A stretch of 51,893 nt of DNA from an uncultured Alphaproteobacteria bacterium. GTDB taxonomy: Bacteria > Pseudomonadota > Alphaproteobacteria > Rhodobacterales > Rhodobacteraceae. Location: positions 1 through 51,893 of the forward strand of contig CACGMO010000015.1 of NCBI GenBank assembly GCA_902574225.1, read 5' to 3'. Shown here piece by piece: positions 34,230-43,173 of this stretch; position 1 is the first letter of the stretch; the number at the start of each line of letters is the position of its first letter. Both the position numbers and the translations under genes were made by a program. The notes beneath the pieces are model-generated. The model ran no database searches. It was not told the DNA's origin and saw only the letters and a list, made by a program, of their open reading frames with translations.

Positions 34230-35837
34230 TTATAATTCTTTGTGTGCCCTCTCTCTAAGAGGAGCCTTGGTAATTTTACCATTTACATTCCGTGGAAGTG
34301 GTTCTGTGGTAATTGTAATTTTATCGGGAACCTTATAATCAGCAACTTTTTCTAACAGTTGAAGCCGAATTTCATTAGCATCGAGCGAGGCCAATGAAGG
34401 AAAAACAAAAGCATGTGATCGTTCGCCAAGTATGGGGCAAGGGTAGGGCACCAAAGCGGCCTCTTGGACTTCATCCATCAACATCATTAGGTTTTCTATT
34501 TCGGCACTAAAAATTTTATATCCTCCACGATTTATCATGTCTTTTTTTCTATCATGAATGCGTATGAAACCATTTTTATCTTGACTGGCGATATCACCGG
34601 ACTTCCAGTAACCATTTTCGAAGGAGTTCTGAGTAGCCTTTTCGTTTTTCCAATATCCAGGTACAACCATCGGACCTTTAATCCAAAGCTCTCCAGTCTC
34701 ACCTTTATTAATTTCTTCGTTGTTTTCGTTAACAATCTTAATTTTTCCGCAAGGCACGACAAGACCTACGCTATCACCTGGGTCATTGCAATTAATTGGA
34801 ATGATAGTTGTAGGGGATGTGGTTTCAGTTGCACCGTAAGCATTGTTCAAACTTAGGAATGGCAGCTTTGAAGCCAATTTCTTCCTAACAGCATCGGGCA
34901 TTGGAGCTCCCCCAAAAGCGCCTATTCTCCATGATTCTAGATCTTCAGCGATTAACGCATTACGATGAAGTAGCAATGCATACATTGCTGGAACTAGTAT
35001 CGAATATGTTAATCCATGCTTTTTTGCAAGAATTGCAAACTCTTTTACTTCAAAATGCTCCATTATGACAATTTTCCCCGCACACCCTATTAAAGTCAGG
35101 ATTTGGGCCACTAGTCCGGTAACATGGCTTGCAGGTACAGCAAGAATAGTACATTCACCATCTTTAAGTCCCAACTCCATTTGGAAATGAAGAAAAGAAT
35201 GAACAAGCCCAAGATGGGTCAATATAGCTCCTTTTGGGCGACCGGTAGTACCGGAGGTATATAATAGTATGGACGGGTCTTCCTCATCGATCTTTTTTAA
35301 AGTGATATTTTCCTCAACGCCTTTTTCAAGTAATTCATTAAATTTTAGACATCCAGTTTGAGTCTCAGCTTGCGTAGTTATAAAAAGAGTAGAATTACCA
35401 TCTTCGCTAAGAGGTTGTTCTTTCTCGGTTTCTTTATCAAATAGAACTGCGTGTACCCCTGCATCATTATAAAGAGAAATAAGCTCATCTTTTTTATGTC
35501 TATGACCAACAGGCATAGCAATTAGCCCGATTTTAAAAGAAGCAAATAGAGCGACTACAAACTCAATGCTATTTGCGAGATTGATAACAAGGATGTTTTT
35601 CTCTTTTAGCCCAGATTTCAACAACCCTCCAGCAAAGCTATCGGACAACTCATCAAGTTTACTATAACTTACAGTTTTATCTTTGAAAACTAGAGCCGTT
35701 CGGTTTGGATATTTGTCAACGACGTTTTTAAAAATTTCAAGAAAGTCATTTGGTCTATTCCCAAAACATAAAAGGTCCCTATCATCATAATGAGTTTCGA
35801 ATTTTTTTTTTAAATTTATTGAACTATTTTTTGGCAT
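34230..35837 (-). CDS. Acyl-CoA synthetase (AMP-dependent ligase)
   Basis: Start placed at ATG 35835-35837, five bases after AGAAGG; 535 residues. The adenylate-forming motifs are complete: ILLYTSGTTGRPKG (P-loop, A3), NNAYGATETTSPT (A5), GELWIKGPMVVPGYW, SGDIASQDKNGFIRIHDRKKDMINRGGYKI (A7-A8, quoted in part: RKKDMINRGGYKI), and the catalytic Lys in PRNVNGKITK (A10). Probably activates a carboxylic acid (fatty, aromatic or similar) to its CoA thioester. No operon partner; a 296-base gap follows upstream. Confidence 0.93.
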   Translation of the reverse strand: MPKNSSINLKKKFETHYDDRDLLCFGNRPNDFLEIFKNVVDKYPNRTALVFKDKTVSYSKLDELSDSFAGGLLKSGLKEKNILVINLANSIEFVVALFASFKIGLIAMPVGHRHKKDELISLYNDAGVHAVLFDKETEKEQPLSEDGNSTLFITTQAETQTGCLKFNELLEKGVEENITLKKIDEEDPSILLYTSGTTGRPKGAILTHLGLVHSFLHFQMELGLKDGECTILAVPASHVTGLVAQILTLIGCAGKIVIMEHFEVKEFAILAKKHGLTYSILVPAMYALLLHRNALIAEDLESWRIGAFGGAPMPDAVRKKLASKLPFLSLNNAYGATETTSPTTIIPINCNDPGDSVGLVVPCGKIKIVNENNEEINKGETGELWIKGPMVVPGYWKNEKATQNSFENGYWKSGDIASQDKNGFIRIHDRKKDMINRGGYKIFSAEIENLMMLMDEVQEAALVPYPCPILGERSHAFVFPSLASLDANEIRLQLLEKVADYKVPDKITITTEPLPRNVNGKITKAPLRERAHKEL

Positions 35838-36139
35838 TGGCACCTTCTAGAGTAAGCTTTCTTTTATTAAACTTATTTTTAGATTATTTAAAAGTTTTAT
35901 CGATAAATTATGCTGCCTGCAATAATTACAATATTCTCACTATCATGGCTAATTGAGTGCTTCAATAAGACTGCACACCACCAAGAAAAAGCTAGTTTTG
36001 TATTTCTTTGGATTTTATTTTAAATTTAAATCCTTTGAATTGGTAAATAGCAATTTTGACAACACTTGTAGGTATCTATTTGCTAGTGACTAACTTAAAT
36101 TTAAGAAAAAGCGTTGAAATAAGCTCATCGAGATTTGCT
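35838..36139. other. Intergenic stretch without a recognised gene
   Basis: 302 bases between the ligase start and the epimerase stop. Very AT-rich, no credible ORF with a ribosome site, no strong hairpin. It should hold the ligase promoter (minus strand), but no clear -35/-10 pair stands out. Confidence 0.6.
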
Positions 36140-37129
36140 TTAAAATGGCTTACTTTTTATCCATTCAACAGTTTCACGCATTATCGTGGGGAAATCCCTT
36201 ATTTTTACTCCAAGACTATCTCTTCGTTTAAAATCAAACTGTGTTGGTGCTACGGGATCTTCTGAAATCGCTTCAGGCATTTGCATGTCTGGTATTAACC
36301 TCTGACACTCCTTATAAATGTCATTCCAATGAAAACTTTCCAAGACCCCAAAGTATCGACCAGAAGCTGAAGGGTTTTCGTATGCTGCCAAAAATAGCTT
36401 TGCTAAGTCTTCGAGGTGTATTAACGAAGCTGAGTCATTTGGCACTTTTTGATGTCTTGGAGGTCCCCCTTCGAGGACACTTTTAATCCATAAAAATGGA
36501 TTATGTTTTAAATGCTCTGGTAATATGCCGGGCCCGTATAATCCAGTGGGGAGAAACACGGACAGCCGCAAATTATTTTCATTACAAAATTTGAACGCTG
36601 CTCTCTCCATATATGTTTTAGCAGCTGATGTATACTTTTTTGAATTGCATTGCTCTTTTTCATCAGACCAATGATCCAGCTCGTTTTTTATTAGAACTGG
36701 GGGAATGGGGTTTGTACTTGAAGTAGAGGAACAAATTAAAATATTCTTAACGTTATTTATTTTTGCTGACTTAAGAATATTGAGGCACCCATCCACTGTG
36801 GGCTTGATGATTTCATTATACCCTCTTTCATCATCAAGCTCTTTTGCAGGTGTTCCGTCAAAGCCTTTATATGTGGGTATAAGACAACAGATAATAGCTG
36901 CATCGGAATTAATGAGCGGATGATCTAATGAAGAAATTTCCGCCATATCTGCCTGGAAGAATTTGGCATTATTTCCAGAAGGAAGGCTTTTTAATCTGGT
37001 AATTCTATCTTGCTTCTTGATATCTCTAAGTGTGCCATTCACATGATACCCTTTATCTAGTGCCTCTCTTAAAATGCTTGAACCAACTAAACCGCTAGCC
37101 CCAAAAATAGTTAATAACTTTTTCTCCAT
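36140..37129 (-). CDS. NAD-dependent epimerase/dehydratase (extended SDR)
   Basis: A 329-residue protein starting at ATG 37127-37129, six bases after GAGGTG. N-terminal LTIFGASGLVGSSILREAL is the dinucleotide-binding fold (GxSGxxG). STSSTNPIPP and the later PTGLYGPG are SDR active-site regions. The catalytic Tyr/Lys pair reads KYTSAAKTYME, with four residues between Tyr and Lys instead of the usual three, so either the site is shifted or this copy is inactive. Closest overall to dihydroflavonol-reductase-like proteins; substrate unknown. Confidence 0.85.
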   Translation of the reverse strand: MEKKLLTIFGASGLVGSSILREALDKGYHVNGTLRDIKKQDRITRLKSLPSGNNAKFFQADMAEISSLDHPLINSDAAIICCLIPTYKGFDGTPAKELDDERGYNEIIKPTVDGCLNILKSAKINNVKNILICSSTSSTNPIPPVLIKNELDHWSDEKEQCNSKKYTSAAKTYMERAAFKFCNENNLRLSVFLPTGLYGPGILPEHLKHNPFLWIKSVLEGGPPRHQKVPNDSASLIHLEDLAKLFLAAYENPSASGRYFGVLESFHWNDIYKECQRLIPDMQMPEAISEDPVAPTQFDFKRRDSLGVKIRDFPTIMRETVEWIKSKPF

Positions 37130-37182
37130 CAATTCACCTCTTAAAATTAAAAATCAGTATTCCTTAGTTTCTTTAAATCAGT

Positions 37183-38718
37183 TTAGTCCTTTAGAAAAAT
37201 TTCAGTTACGCCAATACCTGTTGCTTGATAAGCATCATATATTTCATCAGCTCCGGAAATTTTTAGCGTCTCTGGATTGCCTTGGGATCGTGTTGGCACA
37301 ATTATTTTTCCTTTGAAACCGTAGCGCCTTGCTTGCTGTGTAGACCAATTTTGGGCATGAAATTCTGGTAGAGCCAGGATAATGGCTTTTAATTTGCCAA
37401 ATCTTAGCTTTGACCAAAATCCTGGATCCTCTGCATCAGCAAACGTAACCCTCTTCCCAAATTTTAACTGTTCCTTAACAAGATTAGTATCAGCATCAAA
37501 CCCCACGACTTTAATATTTTTAGCTGACAAATTATCAAAAATCGCACTACCTACTCTTCCCATACCCAACACCATAACATCGGCTTCACCACATGTATGA
37601 GGTTGCTCATCTGGATGGTGTTGAGGTCTTTCAAAGTTAACTAAATACTTCTCAATAGCCACAAAAATCTCATGTACTGAGTTATTCAAGATAGCACCTA
37701 GAGCAAAGCTAAAGCATATAGTGCATATTAGAATGGAGAATGTCTCTGAATTTAAGAGCCCACTTTGTTCCCAAGATGATATAAGTATCAATGAGAATTC
37801 TGAGTAAGTTGCTAACGAAATGACTATTAAAAAAGCGGTATATGCTCTTAGCTTAAAAACCAAAAGAAGGCCAAATAAAATAATCGACTTTATAAAAATG
37901 AGGGTTGTTATCAACAATGCACTCTGGATAATTTGTAAATTCAGATCTAAGCTCATCCCCAGCGAGAAGAAAAATGCTACTAATAAGATCTCTCTTATTG
38001 TCCATATTCTTTCCCCGAGCTGTTTTGCCGACTTATAGCTAGCCATTAACATACCTAAAGTGAGGGCGCCTATTTCTCCTGACAATCCAGCGTATTTAAA
38101 AAGAGCAGAGCCCAATAGCAGAGCAAGTAAGATTGTAGCAATAAGCTCTAATTCCTCACTAGGATTAAACTTCTCTAATAATATTTTTAGTATTGGAATT
38201 AACAAGGGTAACGCAAGAAGGTAAAGAGTTGAAGGTGTCCATGATGTGTCATTTGTAAGTAACAGCACTATAAGTGCTAAGATATCTTGAAAAATTAACA
38301 ATGATATAGCCAGTCTGCCATGAAAGGTTGTTAGTTCATTTCGATTTTCAAGAGCCTTTGAAGCTATAATTGTACTGGAGAAGGTAAAGGCTACACAGAT
38401 AAGCAACTTGATTTCTAGGCTTAACCCAAGATTGAGAAGTAGAAGAAAAATTAAAAAAACAGCAGAAGAGTGCATCAAGAATACTAAAAATAATGAGGTG
38501 TTTAGAAGTGATGTTGGTTTGATTTTCAGACCTATTGAAAATAGAAGAAGTTCTACGCCAATCTCAGATGGTAAGTCTAATAATGATTGTCCGCTTCCAT
38601 CATAAAGTGAGAATAAGTAACCTGATAAAATAAATCCTACTATTGTGGGGATATATATTAACCTACACAAATACCCAGCAAAAAGTGCACCCGCCATCCA
38701 TAACAGTATCGTCTCCAA
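37183..38718 (-). CDS. CPA2-family K+/H+ antiporter with TrkA-N domain
   Basis: A 511-residue protein with ~12 membrane spans (Na_H_Exchanger domain, N-terminal two-thirds; LPSEIGVELLLFSIGLKIKP and SGEIGALTLGMLMAS are core parts) and a C-terminal TrkA-N/RCK nucleotide-binding domain (ADVMVLGMGRVGSAIFDNL, residues ~385 on). KefB/KefC/YbaL type. Start TTG 38716-38718 with GAGGAG seven bases upstream. Catalyses monovalent cation/proton exchange, with ligand control by the TrkA-N domain. Confidence 0.93.
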   Translation of the reverse strand: METILLWMAGALFAGYLCRLIYIPTIVGFILSGYLFSLYDGSGQSLLDLPSEIGVELLLFSIGLKIKPTSLLNTSLFLVFLMHSSAVFLIFLLLLNLGLSLEIKLLICVAFTFSSTIIASKALENRNELTTFHGRLAISLLIFQDILALIVLLLTNDTSWTPSTLYLLALPLLIPILKILLEKFNPSEELELIATILLALLLGSALFKYAGLSGEIGALTLGMLMASYKSAKQLGERIWTIREILLVAFFFSLGMSLDLNLQIIQSALLITTLIFIKSIILFGLLLVFKLRAYTAFLIVISLATYSEFSLILISSWEQSGLLNSETFSILICTICFSFALGAILNNSVHEIFVAIEKYLVNFERPQHHPDEQPHTCGEADVMVLGMGRVGSAIFDNLSAKNIKVVGFDADTNLVKEQLKFGKRVTFADAEDPGFWSKLRFGKLKAIILALPEFHAQNWSTQQARRYGFKGKIIVPTRSQGNPETLKISGADEIYDAYQATGIGVTEIFLKD

Positions 38719-38763
38719 GTTTCACTCCTCTATTATTAACTAAAGAGTAGTTTTAAAGTATAT

Positions 38764-39717
38764 TCAGTCAAATTTGGTTCCTTGTATCATTTTCGAAATG
38801 TTCTTTTCACGATGTTTTTTTTTGTGGCTCTTTAGCTTCAGAATGCCAGATGCCAAAAATACGCCGATGGCTACCAGAAAAATGCCTACCATCTTAATTG
38901 TTGGCACGGTCTCATTTAAAAACATAATTCCACCCAACATTGCAAGTATTGGCGTTAACGCACCAAAGGCGCCCATCTCCGATGCTCCTATTAATCGAAC
39001 CCCGTAGTTGAAAAGAATGGTGGCCAAAATACCGATTATTAAACTTTGAATGATTATAGTTATGCCTATATCCAATGCAGATACATTGTTGAAGTTTACC
39101 CTCCCTGTGAGAAGTAGTATAGGGATTATAAATAGAGTACCCCAAAACAAACCTATTAAAAGACCGTGAAGAGGAGTAAGTCCACTTTGCCGAAAAATAA
39201 CTGAATAGACAGCAAATAATCCAGACCCAATAAGAAAAAGAATATGGCCCCTCCAAACTCCTTCGTCAGAATTAAATAAAATTTGCCATAAGCCAACCAA
39301 TAGCGCTCCAATAAGTATAACAAACAATCCAGCTCGACGTATCTGGTCTAACTTTTCACCTAAAATCAAAAAAGCAGCGAGAGCGGTCCAGAAAGGTAGC
39401 ATGCCGGGAGCAAGCACTCCACCGTCGGAAGCTGGTGCAAACGATAGTCCACTTGAAACAATGTATGGGAAAATAGCACTAGCACCAATCATCAACATTC
39501 CAGCTTTTAACCAAGACAAACCTCTGGGGATCAAATCATATTTGATCATAAAAGGCGCCATGATCAAGGTACTCGGTACTAGTCTTAAAAATAAAACCTC
39601 CTCGACCGTAAAGTTAGTGCTCACAGAAAATCTAGTAGCAACTATGAAAACAGCCCAGATAGAAACTGTCATTAAAGCAACAATAACTCCTAAATATCGA
39701 CGGTCTAAACTTAGCAT
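38764..39717 (-). CDS. EamA/DMT family transporter
   Basis: A 317-residue inner-membrane protein with ten spans in two EamA repeats of five (first from ~10 to ~145, second from ~160 to ~300). Typical segments are RLVPSTLIMAPFM and FGALTPILAMLGGIMFLNE. A charged KLKSHKKKHREK tail. Drug/metabolite exporter family; substrate unknown. 45 bases upstream of the antiporter gene on the same strand. Confidence 0.9.
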   Translation of the reverse strand: MLSLDRRYLGVIVALMTVSIWAVFIVATRFSVSTNFTVEEVLFLRLVPSTLIMAPFMIKYDLIPRGLSWLKAGMLMIGASAIFPYIVSSGLSFAPASDGGVLAPGMLPFWTALAAFLILGEKLDQIRRAGLFVILIGALLVGLWQILFNSDEGVWRGHILFLIGSGLFAVYSVIFRQSGLTPLHGLLIGLFWGTLFIIPILLLTGRVNFNNVSALDIGITIIIQSLIIGILATILFNYGVRLIGASEMGAFGALTPILAMLGGIMFLNETVPTIKMVGIFLVAIGVFLASGILKLKSHKKKHREKNISKMIQGTKFD

Positions 39718-39831
39718 GAGTAATTTCTATATATATTCAACGAACTTTCTAGTTTTATTTTAAAAATTAGTTGTACTCTTATGGATAAAGGTCCCATACT
39801 CTGAATCGTTTAAGGATTAGAAAGGTGCTAA

Positions 39832-40248
39832 ATGAATATAGATGGTACATGTCTATGTGGGCAAATTAAGTTTGAAGCAATTATTGACCCAGAGACAGCA
39901 ACAATCTGTCACTGCACGGATTGTCAAATAAATTCTGGCACTGCGTTTGGTTATGTAGTTGGTGCTATTGATGATAGCTTCAATCTTTTAAAAGGAGAAT
40001 TGAGCTTTTATATTAAGTCAGCAGACAGTGGTGCAAAACGTGAGCTGGCATTTTGTGGAAAGTGTGGAACAAGAATTTATGCTAAACCTGAAAATGGAAA
40101 ATCTGGTTTTTTTGGGTTGAGAGTAGGTACGATTAGACAAAGAAAGAGCCTTCATCCTCGGAGGCAAGCGTGGAAAAAATCTTGTTTGGACTGGGTACAA
40201 GGTATCAAAACAGATCAGACATTTGAGACACAGCCAAAAATAAACTAA
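39832..40248 (+). CDS. GFA family protein (Cys-rich, zinc-binding)
   Basis: A 138-residue GFA-fold protein with all the zinc-binding motifs: GTCLCGQIKF (C-x-C-G), CHCTDCQ (C-x-C-x-x-C), and AFCGKCGTRIY (C-x-x-C-G). The family is named for glutathione-dependent formaldehyde-activating enzyme (Gfa), though many members have other or unknown roles. Ten amino acids spare at the C terminus are basic. AAAGG before the ATG. Next to a DUF1330 gene, 33 bases away. Confidence 0.92.
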   Translation: MNIDGTCLCGQIKFEAIIDPETATICHCTDCQINSGTAFGYVVGAIDDSFNLLKGELSFYIKSADSGAKRELAFCGKCGTRIYAKPENGKSGFFGLRVGTIRQRKSLHPRRQAWKKSCLDWVQGIKTDQTFETQPKIN

Positions 40249-40281
40249 AATAAATCCTAGTGAGTGTATTGAGGTTGAACT

Positions 40282-40572
40282 ATGAAAAAAGGCTATCTTA
40301 TTGGACAAATAACAATTACAGATCCAAAAAAATATCAGAAATACGCTCGCGAAACAGAAAATATAATAGAAAGTTTTGGTGGTAGGTACCTAATAAGAGG
40401 TGGCCATCAAATTATTGCTGAAGGAACTCCACAGGGTAATCGTGATGTAGTAGTTGAATTTGATACTTTAGAAAAAGCAAAGCAATTCTATGAGTCAGAG
40501 GAGTACGCAAAAATAATTGATATTCGCAAAGAAAACTCAACAGGATATATTCTTATGGTCGAGGGATATTGA
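40282..40572 (+). CDS. DUF1330 family protein
   Basis: A 96-residue ferredoxin-like dimeric alpha/beta-barrel protein. DPKKYQKYARETENIIESFGGRYLIRGG (quoted in part: KKYQKYARETENIIESFGG) is the family core, and ENSTGYILMVEG the C-terminal strand. GAGG before the ATG. Function of the family is not known. Possibly cotranscribed with the GFA gene. Confidence 0.92.
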   Translation: MKKGYLIGQITITDPKKYQKYARETENIIESFGGRYLIRGGHQIIAEGTPQGNRDVVVEFDTLEKAKQFYESEEYAKIIDIRKENSTGYILMVEGY

Positions 40573-40642
40573 TTTTAAAACAATTGATTAATTTTCTTAA
40601 ATAGTTCATTAATCGGACTGTCTTCATTTTTGTGTATTTTTT

Positions 40643-41494
40643 ATGACCACTTCATCGAAAAAAGGAATAATAACGCTAATTATAGCAACGTTCTTTCTTG
40701 CATTGATGGATGGTATGTCGCGCTATATGGCCGAACTTTATGATGTTTTAAACATAAACATGTTTCGATTTTGGATAATTGGAAGTTTTGTGATTTTAGT
40801 CAGCTTGAGAGGCCGGGGTGTTTTAAAGTCAATTTTAAATACTAAGCAACCAATTGCCCAGATCTCTAGAGGTCTTTTATTTATTTCATCCTTATTAATG
40901 GCTATCTACTCATATACTCAAGTTGGATTAATAGTGACACATGCACTTATGGCAGTTTTCCCCCTCCTAACGGTGCTGTTGTCTGGGCTGTTTTTAGAAG
41001 AGAAGATTACAAGAATAAAAATTGTAGCAGTAGGAGTAGGATTTATAGGAGTAATAATCATAATTAACCCAATAAATCTTGAATTCTCTTTAGTATCTGT
41101 CTTGCCTTTGATCTCTGCGGTTACATTCGCAATTTATGCAGTGCTTACAAGGAAGGTAGCTTCCACAGATAATACTGAAACCAGTTTTTTTTGGGTGTCT
41201 TTAGTTTCTGCAATGGCGATCACAATTCCTAGTCCGCTATTTTATAAGCCGATAATGTTCTCCGATTTATACTTCCTAATTTTGTTGTGTATGTTCAGCC
41301 TGGTAGGGCACTTTTTGCTTACCAACGCCTATCGCCATGCAGAAGCCAGTGTATTGCAACCATTTTCATATTTTCATCTTTTCTTTGCTTCTATAGTAGG
41401 AATTATATTTTTCCAAGACCCTTTAACGATTTCAACCGTTGCTGGGGGTGGTTTAATTGTTTCTGGTGGGATTTTGATTTCAAGAAAAAGTTGA
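40643..41494 (+). CDS. EamA/DMT family transporter (RhaT-like)
   Basis: A 283-residue membrane protein with ten spans in two EamA repeats. KSILNTKQPIAQISRGLLFISSLLM (in part) and HALMAVFPLLTVLLSGLFLEEKI are typical of the first repeat; EASVLQPFSYFHLFFASIVG of the second. Not closely like the DMT protein at 38764. Substrate unknown. It is the last gene before the polyamine operon, 61 bases before its likely promoter. Confidence 0.9.
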   Translation: MTTSSKKGIITLIIATFFLALMDGMSRYMAELYDVLNINMFRFWIIGSFVILVSLRGRGVLKSILNTKQPIAQISRGLLFISSLLMAIYSYTQVGLIVTHALMAVFPLLTVLLSGLFLEEKITRIKIVAVGVGFIGVIIIINPINLEFSLVSVLPLISAVTFAIYAVLTRKVASTDNTETSFFWVSLVSAMAITIPSPLFYKPIMFSDLYFLILLCMFSLVGHFLLTNAYRHAEASVLQPFSYFHLFFASIVGIIFFQDPLTISTVAGGGLIVSGGILISRKS

Positions 41495-41554
41495 AGGTGA
41501 ATAATGAGGTTTTCACAAAAAACATTTTTCTATTTCTTTTTTTTTAAAATTTTG

Positions 41555-41825
41555 TATAAACGCGTCTACGCTCGTGTCTCTAACCCCTGAAAATTCAGAT
41601 AATGGTTATGCAACGGCGTAAATGTTTTTAATTCGGGGCGGGCTTTGTTTGGTGCTCAAACGCATAAAGTCCCATCCGCCTAGTTTTGAGAGGGTTTGCG
41701 TTATCAAATAACTTTGTGTGCCAAAAGGGATATCTACCTTTTTTAGCATTTAACGTTAGGATTTTTATCGCGAGCTTTTCATTTTTAATATGGTGGCTTA
41801 TGCCAGTCAAAAAGGGAGAAATAAA
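41555..41825 (+). promoter_or_regulatory. Promoter and long structured leader of the polyamine operon (riboswitch-like)
   Basis: A TATAAA box (41555-41560) starts a ~250-base leader with several nested helices. TAACC/GGTTA (41581-41585 with 41604-41608) encloses CTGAA/TTCAG (41587-41591 with 41594-41598). A long composite stem pairs GGCGG with CCGCC (41637-41641 with 41676-41680), GCUUU with AAAGU (41642-41646 with 41666-41670) and GUUUG with CAAAC (41647-41651 with 41657-41661). GTTAT/ATAAC (41700-41704 with 41708-41712) follows. AAAAGG/CCTTTT plus two further T (41723-41744) resembles an attenuator. TGGC/GCCA (41794-41797 with 41802-41805) lies just before the GGGAG ribosome site. No ORF fits. 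It matches none of the riboswitch classes I know by eye; alphaproteobacterial speF-type RNA must be compared. Confidence 0.55.
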
Positions 41826-42278
41826 ATGACGGCACAAAATCAGATTATTTCCGACCCAGCTCCATGGGGTCAGCATCTAGTCTTAGATTTCAATGGATGT
41901 CCTAGAGAACTTATATCTGACAAAAAAAATATCCTAAATTGGAGCAACGAGCTTGTGGGCGCTATTAATATGGTTGCCTATGGAGAACCAGTAGTAGAAC
42001 ACTTCGCTACACATTCCCATGAAGCAGCGGGGTACACATTACTTCAGATGATTGAAACGTCAAATATTGCAGCACATTTTGCTGAAAATATTGGGCAGGT
42101 ATATATTGATGTTTTTTCTTGTAAGGCATTTGATGTTGATGTGGCTGTTGAGGTGTGTAAAAAATATTTCCGTCCCACTCAAGCCAATGTGCACAATATG
42201 GATCGAGGGTTTCACAAAGAGAATCAAGATAAGGCAAAAGATTTTACTGAGGAGGTTCAAGATGACCGGGCAGCCTAA
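41826..42278 (+). CDS. SpeD-like protein, divergent AdoMet decarboxylase homologue (possible pyruvoyl amino-acid decarboxylase)
   Basis: Start at ATG 41826, eight bases after GGGAG; 150 residues. It aligns with SpeD from the N terminus (GQHLVLDFNGC against GRHILADFWGV) through the processing region (ETSNIAAHF against SESHISIHTWPE) to DVFSC against DVFMC. The Ser that becomes the pyruvoyl group is kept (Ser79), as are the later His84 and Cys99, but Glu before it is Thr78, the His after it Asn80, and the TWPE segment is lost. Such neofunctionalised SpeD homologues are known to act as pyruvoyl-dependent ornithine or arginine decarboxylases. Beside speE and a true speD, that is the best guess. 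Overlaps speE by 17 bases. Confidence 0.75.
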   Translation: MTAQNQIISDPAPWGQHLVLDFNGCPRELISDKKNILNWSNELVGAINMVAYGEPVVEHFATHSHEAAGYTLLQMIETSNIAAHFAENIGQVYIDVFSCKAFDVDVAVEVCKKYFRPTQANVHNMDRGFHKENQDKAKDFTEEVQDDRAA

Positions 42279-43167
42279 TTTCATAGAAGATGTTCACAGT
42301 ATTTACACTGTAAAAGGCAGTAAGGCATTTCAGGGATTTGAGATCAATAAAACACTATTTGAAGGTAAAAGCGAATATCAAGATGTCTCAATTTATGAGA
42401 ATGACTCTCTTGGTCGTATTTTGACACTTGATGGTATCATTCAAATCACGGAATGTGATGAGTTTGTATATCAAGAGATGATGACACACGTACCGCTTTT
42501 TTCTCACGAAAACCCCAAAAATGTTCTTATTATTGGTGGAGGTGATGGTGGAATATTGCGCGAAGCTCTTCGTCATAAAGGAATAAAAAGAGTTGTTATG
42601 TCAGAAATTGATCAATTGGTAGTTGATGCTTGCATAGAATATATGCCCAGTATCAATAATCATGGTAAAGTTTACAAAGATCCTCGCACACAACTAATAG
42701 TTGGGGATGCTTTTTCTTTCGTAAAGGATACAGATTTAAAGTTTGATGTGGTTATCATAGACTCCACAGATCCCATTGGACCTGGGGAAAAGCTTTTCTC
42801 TTACGAATTTTACAAAAACTTGGTGCAAACTCTTAATGAAAATGCCGTGGTATCAACACAAGGTGGAGTTCCCCAATTCCAGCCTGGTGAAGTTGGGGCT
42901 ACACTGTCCTGTCTCGAAGATGCGGGATTGCGCGCTAATTGTTATATCGCTGCGGTTCCGACTTATTACGGTGGATACATGACCTTTGGTTTCGGTGCGT
43001 ACAAATCGAATTGGTCTTTACCAAAATTGGAGGCATTAGAGCAACGCTATAGCAGAGCTCGTATTACAACTAAACACTATAGTCCTAAGATGCATCTGGC
43101 ATCTTTTGTTCTTCCTCCCTGGATTGAAGATGACATTAATTCTTATCCTATGAAGAAGACGAGGTAG
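42262..43167 (+). CDS. speE: Spermidine synthase (aminopropyltransferase)
   Basis: Start at ATG 42262, six bases after GAGGAGG inside the upstream gene; 301 residues. LIIGGGDGGILREALRH is the SAM/dcAdoMet-binding motif, TECDEFVYQEMMTHVPL the N-terminal gatekeeping segment, VVIIDSTDPIGPGEKLFS the catalytic Asp region, and TYYGGYMTFGFG the C-terminal signature. It transfers an aminopropyl group from decarboxylated AdoMet to putrescine (or a similar amine). The middle gene of speD-like/speE/speD, with speD starting six bases after its stop. Confidence 0.96.
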   Translation: MTGQPNFIEDVHSIYTVKGSKAFQGFEINKTLFEGKSEYQDVSIYENDSLGRILTLDGIIQITECDEFVYQEMMTHVPLFSHENPKNVLIIGGGDGGILREALRHKGIKRVVMSEIDQLVVDACIEYMPSINNHGKVYKDPRTQLIVGDAFSFVKDTDLKFDVVIIDSTDPIGPGEKLFSYEFYKNLVQTLNENAVVSTQGGVPQFQPGEVGATLSCLEDAGLRANCYIAAVPTYYGGYMTFGFGAYKSNWSLPKLEALEQRYSRARITTKHYSPKMHLASFVLPPWIEDDINSYPMKKTR

Positions 43168-43173
43168 CATAAA

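Noticed and set aside
41790-41825. Upstream start for the SpeD-like protein
   Set aside because: The start codon at 41790 has no ribosome site and would be within a leader hairpin; GGGAG precedes ATG 41826.
42052-42261. Long N-terminal extension in frame with speE
   Set aside because: It runs through the SpeD-like gene in another frame and lacks family similarity. The ATG at 42262 has GAGGAGG before it and starts where SpeE homology starts.
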